NCBI GenBank assembly: GCA_033782935.1
Contig: JAWQEG010001232.1
Coordinates: forward strand, 12,501 to 76,500
Direction of reading: 5' to 3'
From: Petrolisthes cinctipes
Taxonomy: Eukaryota > Arthropoda > Malacostraca > Decapoda > Porcellanidae
DNA: 64,000 nucleotides
Made by a program: the position numbers and the translations under genes. Position 1 is the first letter of the stretch, and every line of letters starts with the position of its first letter. Below the pieces are notes generated by a model. It did not search any database. It had not been told where the DNA came from and saw only the letters and a program-made list of their open reading frames with translations. Of this stretch, positions 49,816 through 59,621 are shown piece by piece.

Positions 49816-51671
49816 GGGAGAGGAGAACTGCGTATCGTCGAGCGAAGGCATCTGGGGACTTTGACGGTCATAGAAGACTAAATCGAAACGTGAAGTCCAA
49901 AATAAGGGCGGCTAAGCGTGCTGAGGAGGTCCGTGTGGCTAGACTCTGCAAAGAGAACCCCAAGGTGTTTTTCAGTTATGTGAATGGCCGTAAACCAATC
50001 CAACGCAGGATCGGTCCCTTGGTGAATGAGGATGGAGCATTGATGCACTCTGATGCAGAAAATGCTAACCTCTTAAATGAGTACTTCTCTTCAGTGTTCT
50101 CTGAGGAGAGTGGTCCCATTCCCGAACCTTTGGACTCCTTCAGTGAGAAGTTGGAGTCAATGGTCTTCACCCAAGAAGAAATCGAGAGAAAACTAATCGA
50201 ATTAAAAGCAAACAAGTCCCCCGGTCCGGATGGGTTCTTACCTAAAGTGTTGAAAGAAGTGCATGGTGAAGTATCACGGCACCTGTGCATGGTCTTCAAC
50301 AGGATAATCCAGACTGGATGCGTTCCTAGAGACTGGCGTGAGGCAGAGGTGACTCCTATCTTCAAGAAGGGAGATGCTAGCCAACCGTCAAACTACAGAC
50401 CCATCAGTTTAACCTCGATAGTCTGTAAACTCATGGAGAGCATCATGGTGGACAAAATAACAGCATACTTAGAATCAAATTTGCTACTGAGGGGTTCCCA
50501 GCATGGGTTCCGGCAGCACCGGTCATGCCTCACAAATCTGGTGGAATTCTTCCATTTTGTTTTCAGTGAGCATGATCGGGATAAAGCGGTCGATGTTGTC
50601 TACTTAGACTTTCAGAAAGCCTTTGATAAGGTACCCCACCGCCGCCTCCTTCGGAAAGTGCGTGCACTGGGCATAGACGGAAATGTGGCAAATTGGATAG
50701 AGAACTGGCTAAGTGACAGACGGCAGCGGGTGGTAGTGAATGGACAGGCTTCAGAGTGGGTGCCCGTTACTAGCGGTGTTCCCCAAGGTTCTGTTCTGGG
50801 ACCACTACTGTTTATCATCTATGTTAATGACGTGGATGGTGACATGGTTGCCAAGATTTCCAAATTTGCCGATGATACTAAGCTTGGTATGAATGTCGCG
50901 AAAGAAGGAAATACTACCCGCTTACAAGAAGATCTTAGGAAGATCGGGGAGTGGTCTGACACGTGGCAAATGCCATTTAACGTGAACAAATGCAAAGTTA
51001 TGCATATAGGCCACAGAAACCCCCGAACAGAGTATGACCTTAAGGGCAATGCTCTCGTAAGCACTGATACTGAGAAAGACTTGGGTGTAACTATCACCAG
51101 CGACCTCAAGTTCTCAAAGCAGTGTATTGAGGCTGAGAAGAAAGCCCAAAGGATGTTAGGGTACATAAAGCGACAGTTTGGATACCGGAACAAGGAGATA
51201 GTACTTTGTCTGTACAATTCCCTTGTCCGACCGCACCTGGAGTATGCAGTCCAGTTTTGGAGTCCTTCTTACCGGAAGGATATCGCTAGATTGGAACGAG
51301 TGCAAGCCAGGGCAACCAAACTTATACCCTCTCTTAGACACAAGAGCTATAAAGATCGGTTGGTAGAACTCGACCTATTCTCTTTGGAAACCCGGAGACT
51401 GCGTGGTCAGCTTATCGAAGTGTTTAAAATACTACGAGGCTTTGACAATGTAGACTACAGGGACATTTTCCAACTCAGTGAGGGCACAACCAGGAATCAT
51501 GGCTACAAACTTGAACTAAAGCGATACAACCGTGATCTGTGTGGTAAGTTCTTTACATACAGCATCTGCGGTACTTGGAATGCGCTTCCTGCTGATGTGG
51601 TCAACAGCAACTCTGTGGATCAGTTCAAGTCCAGATTAGACAAAGCCTTAAACCACCGTCTAGGTGTTTAA
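49797..51671 (+). pseudogene. LINE reverse transcriptase
   Basis: Part of a non-LTR retrotransposon polyprotein that copies the element's RNA at a nicked target. From the GTG at 49890 the open frame has 593 codons without interruption; the real frame continues upstream to the shift at about 49797. Motifs in order, counted from 49890: NKSPGPDG (108-115), NYRPISLTS (168-176), QHGFRQHRS (204-212), VVYLDFQKAFD with first catalytic Asp 240, GVPQGSVLGPLLF (297-309), KFADDTKL with Asp pair 328-329, then KCKVMHIG and VRPHLEYAVQFWSP. The C-terminal region holds HKSYKDRL, SLETRRLRGQLIEVFKIL and WNALP. All polymerase motifs look intact, so the copy may be fairly young, but it lacks most of its endonuclease and cannot move by itself. 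Confidence 0.9.
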
Positions 51672-51790
51672 GCCGTTGTGCGAGTGTTCCTTGATGGTTT
51701 CACATGACACATTCGAGGACGGTCGCCTACTTGCGCAACTAAACCCACAGGTACCCTCTTTGTATGGATTGTAAGGTCCCCTAGGGTACT

Positions 51791-51812
51791 TCTTTTCCTT
51801 GTAACTCCTTGT

Positions 51813-51883
<71 letters not shown>

Positions 51884-51995
51884 ACCAATACTGTATGTAT
51901 GTTTGTATATGTGTGTGTCTGTGTATATATATATGTATGTATGTGTGTGTGTGTATATATATATATGTATGTATGTTTGTATGTGAGTGTTTATA
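51791..51995. repeat. (CT)n and (TGTA)n microsatellites
   Basis: CT run at 51808-51878, then TGTA/TG/TA mixtures to 51995. Minus-strand frames rich in Arg-Glu (ERERER) come from this. Confidence 0.93.
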
Positions 51996-52136
51996 GGATA
52001 TGTGTGTGTGTTTCTGGGCCATGTACGCACTTCCAATTATACGTACAGATAGATCATTTTATTGTGTACGTGTCTGTATGTATGTTTTTATCAATTTTAT
52101 ATACGTTTTATTAAGGACCTTGTGATCATGTTTTAA

Positions 52137-52715
52137 AATTGGAGGCTTCTGATTCCTCCAGACCATGCCATGAAACAAGCTCCTTCCATATAGGTGTGTG
52201 TGTGTGTGTGTGTGTTTGGAGGCTTCTGATTCCTCCTGACTGCCATGAAACAAGCTCCTTCCATATAGGTGTGTGTGTGTGTGTGTGTGTTTGGAGGCTT
52301 CTGATTCCTCCAGACCATGCCATGAAACAAGCTCCTTCCATATAGGTGTGTGTGTGTGTGTGTTTGGAGGCTTCTGATTCCTCCTGACTGCCATGAAACA
52401 AGCTCCTTCCATATAGGTGTGTGTGTGTGTGTGTTTGGAGGCTTCTGATTCCTCCTGACTGCCATGAAACAAGCTCCTTCCATATAGGTGTGTGTGTGTG
52501 TGTGTGTGTTTGGAGGCTTCTGATTCCTCCTACCTCCTATGCCATGAAACAAGCTCCTTCCATATAGGTGTGTGTGTTTGGAGGCTTCCGATTCCTCCTG
52601 ACTATGCCATGAAACAAACTCCTTCCATATAGGTGTGTGTGTGTGTGTGTGTGTTTGGAGGCTTCTGATTCCTCCTGACTGCCATGAAACAAGCTCCTTC
52701 CATATAGGTGGTGTT
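52137..52715. repeat. ~67-bp tandem array with GT runs
   Basis: About nine copies of a unit starting GGAGGCTTCTGATTCCTCC, then GCCATGAAACAAGCTCC, TTCCATATAGGT and a (GT)n of variable length, so the period varies from about 55 to 73 bp. Two versions differ after TCCTCC (AGACCATGCC or TGACTGCC) and alternate irregularly. The unit is homologous to the array at 55730-56145. Confidence 0.92.
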
Positions 52716-53176
52716 TTGTAGTAATATTTGAAGGATTCGTATAACTCCAATTATCTGACTACATCACAGATCCCTTAAGGAGGTAATTCACTTTTGTTAC
52801 ATTAAATATTACATTAAATATTATTGTAGTAGGTTATTTCTTATTTATTCACTTTTGTTACATTGGAGTGCCTTGATTCCTCCAAAGTATGCCAGGAAAC
52901 AGAACCAGAAGAACCAAAATAATGGTGTTCTGTTGTTGCTTGGAAAAATAGTTTGGAGGAATCAGTTACTCCAGATTTACCAACACAAAATTTCCCCCTT
53001 GACTGTCCCACTTGTCAATGACTTTCCTTCTTCCTCGGGTGCCATATGACCTTGGCTGTTATGTTGCCTAATATCAATCAATAATATTTACAGGTCACAC
53101 CACCAAGATGGAGGACGTATGAATATTTACAAGAGGTCTACTGTAAGAAACACAAGTGATGTGATGTGCTACTTGG
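52716..53176. other. Flank of the 67-bp array
   Basis: AATATTTGAAGGATTCG through CTGACTACATCACAG at 52726-52770 matches the flank after the second array (56160-56210). A stray unit fragment (GATTCCTCCAAAGTATGCC) lies at 52875. A plus frame at 52855-53049 shows no motif. Confidence 0.6.
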
Positions 53177-53397
53177 TGTGGGGTTTGGGGGGTGCTGGAA
53201 TAGGGGGACAGGCTTGGAGGGGGGGTAGAAAGTCTGGCCCCTATTCCTGCACCCCCGTAACCCACCCCCCAAGCCTGTCCCCCTACTCCCGCACCCAAAA
53301 AAACCCTCCCGATACCCCCAAAAAAACCCGCACCTCTCCTAAACCCCCCCCAAGCCTGTCCCCCTATTCCCACACACCCCAAACCCCACCCAGCACC
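53177..53397. repeat. G-rich/C-rich inverted element, copy 4
   Basis: GGTGCTGGAATAGGGGGACA then, from 53226, TAGAAAGTCTGGCCCCTATTCC and several CAAGCCTGTCCCCCTA words. The C-rich half is about three times as long as the G-rich half. It is followed by a short tandem CACCCCAGACCAACACC (53390-53440). Confidence 0.8.
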
Positions 53398-53490
53398 CCA
53401 GACCAACACCCTACACCCAGCACCCCAGACCAACACCAACACAGAAGGCATGAAGGCTCGGCTATAAGGTCAACGATACTTCCTGATATT

Positions 53491-53658
53491 AAGAAAAACC
53501 CACTTTTTATAGACAGAAAGTATTTAATATGGACGTTTGTGAGTGAACAACTACCTCCCTCTTCAGCAGTACAGAGTTGAATCTGAAGAGGGAGGTAGTT
53601 GTTGCCTCACAAACATCCATATTAAATACTTTCTGTCTATAAAAAGTGGGTTTTTCTT
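53491..53658. repeat. Palindrome, 76-bp arms
   Basis: Arms at 53491-53566 and 53583-53658 are almost perfect reverse complements around a 16-base loop. Landmarks are AAGAAAAACCCACTTTTTAT and its complement. Predicted to form a strong hairpin; no transposon ends could be assigned. Confidence 0.9.
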
Positions 53659-53884
53659 CACGTCATTGTGAATTACCACTCTACTTCCTCATGTACTTCA
53701 CAATGTCTATGGTCTGGGTCTTGTTTTACTCGGTTTTTACAGATAAACTTTTTTATCTTTTTCTCTTATCTGCCAGAATTGATAAATTGTTGATTTGCTT
53801 TGGTCAATTATACTGCTGTCATATAGAAACTTCCCAATTATATTTTCTTCATCATAGTTATATATATATATGGATGCTGTAGCA

Positions 53885-54725
53885 CTATGTGTTTTTATTC
53901 CTTTCTACACTATAGGCTTCACAGTGTAGTAGGAAGTGTATGACATCTTCCTTTTCATTTCCACACATTATATATACAGTCGGTGTCAAATATAATCATC
54001 CATATAGGGGTAACTCAAGTAAGAGTTTGACAGCTTCCCTCTGTTCCTTAGATGATAAACTTTCTAATAAATAGGTTTGGTACCATCTTTTATTTTACTA
54101 CAAGCAGCTACGCACTACTTAAAACAATAACATCATATGTAAACGTGAAAACATTAGACAGTAAATTGTTTGAGATACCCATATGTGGATGATTGTTATT
54201 GACCGCGACTGTACATTCCATTGTTTGATTACTAAACCTCTTTCTGTCTCCCAAGTTGATATTGTTGGTACGACACTTGAACATAATTATCACTGCTTTG
54301 GTGTTATTGTAAATGTCTTCTTGTCCTCCCAGTTCTTTTCTCCACTCTCTATACAGCTTCAGACTATCTTTTACTTGCATCTCACTTTTCCACCTTTCTT
54401 TTTTCCCACTTTTTCACCGATTTCAGCATTGTTAATGTCTATTCCTCTTATTCCCATCATTCTTCTATCTTCCAACAGCCTTCCAATCCACTTATTTTTC
54501 CTCTTTTTCCAACCTCATTTCTTGTATCACACTCTCCAGTAGAATGTTACTTTCACCTCTTAGAATATGCTGCCAGTATTTTAATTGTCCCTCCATAATC
54601 CTACCCTTATTACAGTTTCTTGCGTATAACTAGGCGCTCCCACACTGTTTTCTAACCTTTGTAGTTTCTTTATTTCTTCTTTATCATACATTTCCAGTAC
54701 ACTTTGCCTATCATTAATCTCACAC
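53885..54725 (-). pseudogene. Decayed LINE 3' end, split by a MITE
   Basis: Reading the minus strand from 54725, frame-shifting translations give KKLQRLENSVGAPSYTQETV, then LKYWQHILRGESNILLE, then WRKELGGQEDIYNN and MFKCRTNNINLGDRKRF. The last part, beyond an insertion, gives CGNEKEDVIHFLLHCEAY (53915-53970) with a stop at 53887-53885. The sequence 'RTNxxNLxDR...CxxC...E..xHFLxxC' is the usual C-terminal zinc-knuckle region after the reverse transcriptase of several LINE clades (family knowledge). In-frame stops and frameshifts are frequent, so it is dead. The polymerase core is absent. The element's clade cannot be named from this piece. Confidence 0.7.
53977..54211. mobile_element. Mariner-type MITE in the LINE remnant
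   Basis: A 235-bp insertion with imperfect inverted ends of about 43 bp: CAGTCGGTGTCAAATATAAT at the left and, inverted, CAGTCGCGGTCAATAACAAT at the right. It is flanked by TA at 53975-53976 and 54212-54213. TA duplication and CAGT-beginning ends are typical of Tc1/mariner elements. It has no transposase. It separates the Cys codons of the LINE zinc knuckle, so it landed in a LINE copy that is now dead. Confidence 0.8.
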
Positions 54726-54904
54726 AACCCACCACAGAAGGCATGAAGGTTCAGCTATAAGGCCAACACCACCACAGAAGGCTCAGCTATAAGGCTAAGC
54801 AAGGTATGTATGGTATATATACAGTATGTCTGTCAAGTGAGTATATTATACTATGTTTGTATGTCTGTCAAGTGAGTATATATATATATATATATATTAA
54901 CACT
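54726..54904. other. Short repeats and AT run
   Basis: CCACCACAGAAGG, GGCTCAGCTATAAGG and TATGTCTGTCAAGTGAGTATA are each doubled. The words GAAGGCATGAAGG and CAGCTATAAGG also occur near 53445, so this is a copied flank. Confidence 0.5.
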
Positions 54905-55034
54905 ATTACCGCACCCCCTAACCCCCCCTCCAAACCTGTCCCCCTACTCCCGCACCCCCTAAACCCCCCCCAAGCCTGTCCCCCTACTCCCTCACCCCCC
55001 TACAGCCTGTCCCCTACTCCCGCACTCTTCCACC
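54905..55034. repeat. G-rich/C-rich inverted element, copy 5 (half)
   Basis: Only the C-rich half is present: CCGCACCCCCTAACCCCCCC followed by three CTGTCCCCCTACTCCC words. Confidence 0.75.
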
Positions 55035-55210
55035 CATTATATATATTATATTGTTACTTATTGTTTCTTGAGTTAGTCAGGAGACATGGGCTTTCTCTTA
55101 CCACTCTCATTTGTGTTCACAGAAAGCCAACCCACCCTCTAAGAACACTTGCTATAGTTATTGTTAATTGTACCATTACTATTTGGTGTGTTACAACACT
55201 TATGTTAAGT

Positions 55211-55660
55211 GTTCAAGTGCTTGGGAGGTTGTGCTGGTTGAACATGGAGTAATACAGTTATGTTCTGTTCAAGTGCTTGGGAGGTTGTGCTGGTTGAACA
55301 TGGAGTAATACAGTTATGTTCTGTTCAAGTGCTTGGGAGGTTGTGCTGGTTGAACATGGAGTAATACAGTTATGTTCTGTTCAAGTGCTTGGAAGGTTGT
55401 GCTGGTTGAACATGGAGTAATACAGTTATGTTCTGTTCAAGTGCTTGGGAGGTTGTGCTGGTTGAACATGGAGTAATACAGTTATGTTCTGTTCAAGTGC
55501 TTGGGAGGTTGTGCTGGTTGAACATGGAGTAATACAGTTATGTTCTGTTCAAGTGCTTGGGAGGTTGTGCTGGTTCAACATGGAGTAATACAGTTATGTT
55601 CTGTTCAAGTGCTTGGGAGGTTGTGCTGGTTCAACATGGAGTAATACAGTTGTGTTCTTT
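55211..55660. repeat. 56-bp tandem repeat
   Basis: Eight copies beginning GTTCAAGTGCTTGGGAGG at 55211, 55267 and every 56 bp after. Copies are nearly identical; copy 4 has GGAAGG and the last two have GGTTCAAC for GGTTGAAC. Such uniformity suggests recent expansion. The frame at 54806-55252 runs into the array and is not supported as a gene. Confidence 0.95.
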
Positions 55661-55729
55661 TTTTTGTCAAGTTTTTCCTCAAACCTTTGGTATGATTAAT
55701 TAAAGACCCTGTGATGGTTTTTGAGACTT

Positions 55730-56145
55730 GGTTGGTGTCTTGTGATTCCTCCTGACTATGCCACCAAACATGCTCCTATATTGGTGATGTTTGGTGAGAC
55801 TTGGAGGCTTGTGATTCCTCCTGACTATGCCACCAGACAAGCTGCTTCTATATTGGTGATGTTTGGTGAGACTTGGAGGCTTCTGATTCCTCCTGACTAT
55901 GCCACCAGACAAGCTGCTTCTATATTGGTGATGTTTGGTGAGACTTGGAGGCTTGTGATTCCTCCTGACTATGCCACCAGACAAGCTGCTTCTATATTGG
56001 TGATGTTTGGTGAGACTTGGAGGCTTCTGATTCCTCCTGACTATGCCACCAGACAAGCTGCTTCTATATTGGTGATGTTTGGTGAGACTTGGAGGCTTCT
56101 GATTCCTCCTGACTATGCCACCAAACAACCTCCTTCCTTCCACAT
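55730..56145. repeat. ~73-bp tandem array, paralogue of the 67-bp array
   Basis: Six copies of GGAGGCTTCTGATTCCTCC, TGACTATGCCACCAGACAAG, CTGCTTCTATATTGGTGATG and TTTGGTGAGACTT. Units ending GCTTGTGATT and GCTTCTGATT alternate, so the true higher period may be two units (about 145 bp). Both flanks match those of the array at 52137. Confidence 0.92.
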
Positions 56146-56218
56146 AGATAGTGTTTCATGATAATATTTGAAGGACTCATTTACCTCCAATTTTCTGACT
56201 ACATCACAGGGTCCCTTA

Positions 56219-56412
56219 AGGGGGTGCGGGAGTAGGGGATAGGCTTGGGGGGGGGGCACAGAATATGGGGACAGGCTTGGGGTGGGTAGAAAGCCTGTCC
56301 CCTATTCCCGCACCCTCCTAACCCCCCCCCAAGCCTGTCCCCCTACTCCCGCACCCCCCAAAAACACCCACACACCCCTAAACCCCCAAAGCCTGTCCCC
56401 CTATTCCCGCAC
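56219..56412. repeat. G-rich/C-rich inverted element, copy 6
   Basis: GGGTGCGGGAGTAGGGGATA, a G8 run, GGGTAGAAAGCCTGTCCCC at the turn, then C-rich words to CCCGCACCAC. The G-rich half starts directly at the conserved flank of the 73-bp array. Confidence 0.8.
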
Positions 56413-56612
56413 CACTTGGATAAAATATTGAGGGGTCCTTGGACAGTGGACTACCAACACCTCCTTCCTTACCTTTACAGCCACACTGACACCTAGTTAG
56501 TCCACAGAATATTTTCAAGTAACACACTTTCTGTCTGATGCATAATGATTGTCTGGTAGCAAAAAGTGTCTGTTAAATCTGAAATCCTTTAAATGGGGGG
56601 CCATTAAATCAA

Positions 56613-56722
56613 GGGTCGAGTGTATTAGGAAAATACCATATATTTCAAGTGTCGAGTGTATTAGGAAAATACCATATATTTCAAGTGTCGAGTGTATTAG
56701 GAAAATACCATATATTTCAAGT
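56613..56722. repeat. 36-bp tandem repeat
   Basis: Three copies of GTCGAGTGTATTAGGAAAAT followed by ACCATATATTTCAAGT. A multiple of three, so frames remain open on both strands without meaning. Confidence 0.92.
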
Positions 56723-56910
56723 GAACAGTGTTTTTTTCTGACACCTAGCAAATGATAGCTAGGGCTAGGAAAAGGAAAGTCCTACAGAGTATATACATAA
56801 TGATATATGATATTGGAGCCATGAGAGGTACACAAGTAATGTGAATTGATACAATAGCCTGGGGATGTTCTTTTGTTATGTGTTGTACTCTGTGTTAGGA
56901 GGGAACAGTA

Positions 56911-56965
56911 CAGTTGTGGTCAATACTAATCCACATATGGGTATCTCAAACAATTTACTGCCTTT
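56911..56965. mobile_element. Solo end of a mariner-type element
   Basis: CAGTTGTGGTCAATACTAAT followed by CCACATATGGGTATCTCAAA is the same terminal sequence as the right end of the MITE at 53977-54211, preceded by TA. No partner end was found downstream, so the copy is truncated. Confidence 0.65.
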
Positions 56966-57011
56966 TTTTGTGATTTATATCATACAATAGTTTTATCTTG
57001 ATTAATAAGTG

Positions 57012-57348
57012 GGTATTAGTACAGAAGTGGACCTGAATTCAGCAGTGTTGCCAGATCCGGCTGGGTCCTAGTATTTTACCCCTGTCATTTATTGTATTTT
57101 ATCACGATTATTTCCCGGTAGTTTGCCCAGGTTAGGTCCCGGTAGTCTGATGCGGTCTAGGTTAGGTTAGGTCAGGTCAGGTAAGGTCAGGCTAATTTCA
57201 AAATGCCCCATTTGAATATGCCCTATCTTGGAAACGGGGCATTTGAGGAAGAAAAACCATAGAAGAAGTGTCTTAGAATGGTCCAAAATAGTGGGTAATG
57301 ACAGTAAAATATCTATTATACAGTAAGGTCCACTTCTGTACCTTTACC
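57012..57348. mobile_element. MITE E with distinct ends
   Basis: A 337-bp element with inverted ends GGTATTAGTACAGAAGTGGA and TCCACTTCTGTACCTTTACC and a perfect 8-bp duplication AATAAGTG (57004-57011, 57349-57356). Its core (GTTGCCAGATCCGGCTGGG through GGGCATTTGAGG) is that of the other GGTA MITEs, but beyond the first four bases its ends are different. Confidence 0.88.
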
Positions 57349-57356
57349 AATAAGTG

Positions 57357-57760
57357 GTATCGATCTGTTCATAATTATCTGGCCCGTGTACTGTATACTC
57401 TAATAAATTAAATATGGCACGCTGGGGTAAATGAGTTTAACAAGTTGACAACCATGCGAATATATCCTATCTGGCAACACTATGCACTAATCAACAAGAG
57501 ACAGTGATGCCAAGTATGGGGAATTATTCTTAGGCATAGAGAATTAGAGGTAACTATGGGGAAATTATATAAAGATTGTTGAAGAGTAAACAGGGAATTT
57601 TTGAGGTAAAAAAGGGAAATTCTGTTTAAGTTGGGAAAATTTCATCAAGCAGACCTGGCAACACTGCGCACTACACAACAACAAACATATCTGGTAACAC
57701 TGACGAGACCAAAACAAATATGATGGCGCCAAGACTCACTCCATATTTATCGCGGGTAAA
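57357..57760. other. Unassigned spacer
   Basis: Four phrases resembling CTGGCAACACT/CTGGTAACACTG occur here (57471, 57655, 57690 region) as in the MITE cores, plus ATGATGGCGCCAAG at 57721. No element boundaries or coding region could be set. Confidence 0.4.
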
Positions 57761-57761
57761 T

Positions 57762-58405
57762 ATTGACATTATTTAATTAATTATTTATTCCCTGACTATT
57801 CAAGGTGTTAATAAGTATATAAAGGACCCCTGTGGTGTAAATAAATAACGATAAGTGGATAAATAAGGCGATAATTGATTAAATAAGACGATAAAAAATG
57901 AACCCGTGAGTGGAAAAATTTATCACTGGAAAATAAATATTGACCATTTCATTATTTATTTATTCCCTGACTATTTCAAGGTGTTTATGAGTTAATAAAG
58001 GACCCCTGTGGTGTAGATAAATAACGATAAGTGGATAAATAAGGCGATAATTGATGAAATAAGACGATAAAAAATGATCCGGTGAGAGGAAAAATTTATC
58101 ATTATTTTGTTATTACTGCCTTTATTTTATTTATTATTTATTCCCTGACTATTTCAAGGTGTTTATGAGTTAATAAAGGACCCCCGTGGTGTAAATAAAT
58201 AACGATAAGTGGATAAATAAGGCGATAATTGATGAAATAAGACGATAAAAAATGATCCGGTGAGAGGAAAAATTTATCATTATTTTGTTATTACTGCCTT
58301 TATTTTATTTATTATTTATTCCCTGACTATTTCAAGGTGTTTATGAGTTAATAAAGGACCCCCGTGGTGTAAATAAATAACGATAAATGGATAAATAAGA
58401 CGATA
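57762..58405. repeat. ~178-bp tandem repeat
   Basis: Four copies, anchored by CCCTGACTATT at 57790, 57965, 58143 and 58321 (spacing 175, 178, 178). Each contains AAGGACCCCTGTGGTG and several GATAAATAA words. The last copy is cut short at CGATACAGCTGG, just before a MITE. Confidence 0.92.
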
Positions 58406-58436
58406 CAGCTGGTGGGACCCGAGTGTTAAAAATATT

Positions 58437-59141
58437 GGTATTTATTGAAAGAATTACCGTTTTGCAGCAGTGTTGCCAGATCCGGTTGGGTCCCAGTATT
58501 TTGCCCCAGTCATTTATTGTACTTTATCACGATGATTTCCCGGTAGTTTGCCCAGGTTAGGTCCCGGTAGTCTGATGTGGTCTAGGTTAGGTCAGGTCAG
58601 GTAAGGTCAGGCTAATTTCAAAATGCCCCATTTGAATATGCCCTATCTTGGAAATGGGGCATTTGCGGAGAAAATGCCATAGAAGAAAATAGGGTAAATA
58701 TTGAATGAATTACCGTTATTGAGTACGTTTTTTCTACCTTCATTACCCACTTATTTAGACCATTCTAAGACTATTTTCTTCTATGGCATTTCCTCTGCAA
58801 ATGCCCCATTTCCAAGATAGGGCATATTCAAATGGGGCATTTTGAAATTAGCCTGACCTTACCTGACCTGACCTAACCTAACCTAGACCGCATCAGACTA
58901 CCGGGACCTAACCTGGGCAAACTACCGGGACCTAAATTGGGCAAACTACCGGGAAATAATCGTGATAAAGTACAATAAATGACCGGGGTAAAATACTGGG
59001 ACCCAGCCGGATCTGGCAACACTGCTGCAAAACGGTAATTCTTTCAATAAATACCGAAAATAGTCTTAGAATGGTCTAAATAAGTGGGTGATGAAGGTAG
59101 AAAAAACGTACGCAATAACGGTAATTCATTCAATATTTACC
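58437..59141. mobile_element. GGTA-ended MITE C1 (host of C2)
   Basis: Ends GGTATTTATTGAAAGAATTA and TTCATTCAATATTTACC, with perfect 8-bp duplication AAAATATT at 58429-58436 and 59142-59149. Without the nested copy it is 334 bp. The core is in the GGTTAGGTC orientation. Confidence 0.92.
58693..59055. mobile_element. GGTA-ended MITE C2, nested in C1
   Basis: 363 bp, ends GGTAAATATTGAATG and CAATAAATACC, perfect duplication GAAAATAG at 58685-58692 and 59056-59063. It lies in the opposite orientation to C1, so the region shows a long inverted similarity centred on the insertion. Confidence 0.93.
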
Positions 59142-59315
59142 AAAATATTTTATTAAATTTATTTATTTATTTATTTAGTAGAATGAGGGCAGACTGATTT
59201 CCAAATTAAGATTGTATAAGAAATACCATAGATGAAAAGTGTGTTAGAATGTTCCAAAATAGTGGGTAATGATACTAAAATAGGTATACAATATATATAG
59301 TGAATTAAATAATTT
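59142..59315. repeat. Duplicated flank, copy 1
   Basis: AAAATATTTTATTAA, an ATTT microsatellite, GAGGGCAGACTGATTTCC and GATGAAAAGTGTGTTAGAAT recur at 59622-59750 in the same order. The C1 right junction and the flank were therefore copied together. Confidence 0.8.
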
Positions 59316-59621
59316 GGTAAATATTGAAAGAAATACCGTTATTGCATACGGTTTTTCTACCTTCATTACCCACTTATTTAAACCATTCTAAGACTATTTT
59401 CTTCTATGGCATTTCCTCCGCAAATGCCCCATTTCCAAGATAGGGCATATTCAAATGGGGCATTTTGAAATTAGCCTGACCTTACCTGACCTAACCTAGA
59501 CAACAGCAGACTACCGGGACCTAACCTGGCCAAACTACCGGGAAATAACCGGGGCAAAATACTGGGACCTAGCCGGATCTGGCAACACTGCTACAAAACG
59601 GTAATTCTTTCAATAAATACC
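59316..59621. mobile_element. GGTA-ended MITE D
   Basis: 306-bp copy with ends GGTAAATATTGAAAGAAATA and CAATAAATACC. The flanking 8-mers AATAATTT and AAAATATT differ, and the right flank belongs to a duplicated block, so this copy was probably rearranged with it. Confidence 0.75.

Larger units (their letters stand above)
49531..51790 (+). mobile_element. 5'-truncated LINE (CR1/jockey group)
   Basis: The element begins abruptly within the endonuclease reading frame (LGGSDHKL at 49531-49554), joined to a CT microsatellite. It continues through a full reverse transcriptase and ends at a 3' tail in which CTTGTAACTC is repeated before another CT run (51808-51878). Abrupt 5' truncation with an intact 3' end is normal for LINE insertion by target-primed reverse transcription. 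Microsatellite on both sides suggests insertion into, or later growth of, a CT repeat. No target duplication can be read because of that repeat. Clade (CR1, L2 or Rex1-like) is not resolved. Confidence 0.88.

Noticed and set aside
54108..54380. Intact 90-residue protein on the minus strand
   Set aside because: Its first half is LINE C-terminal sequence and its second half is translation of the inserted MITE, so it is a chance fusion.
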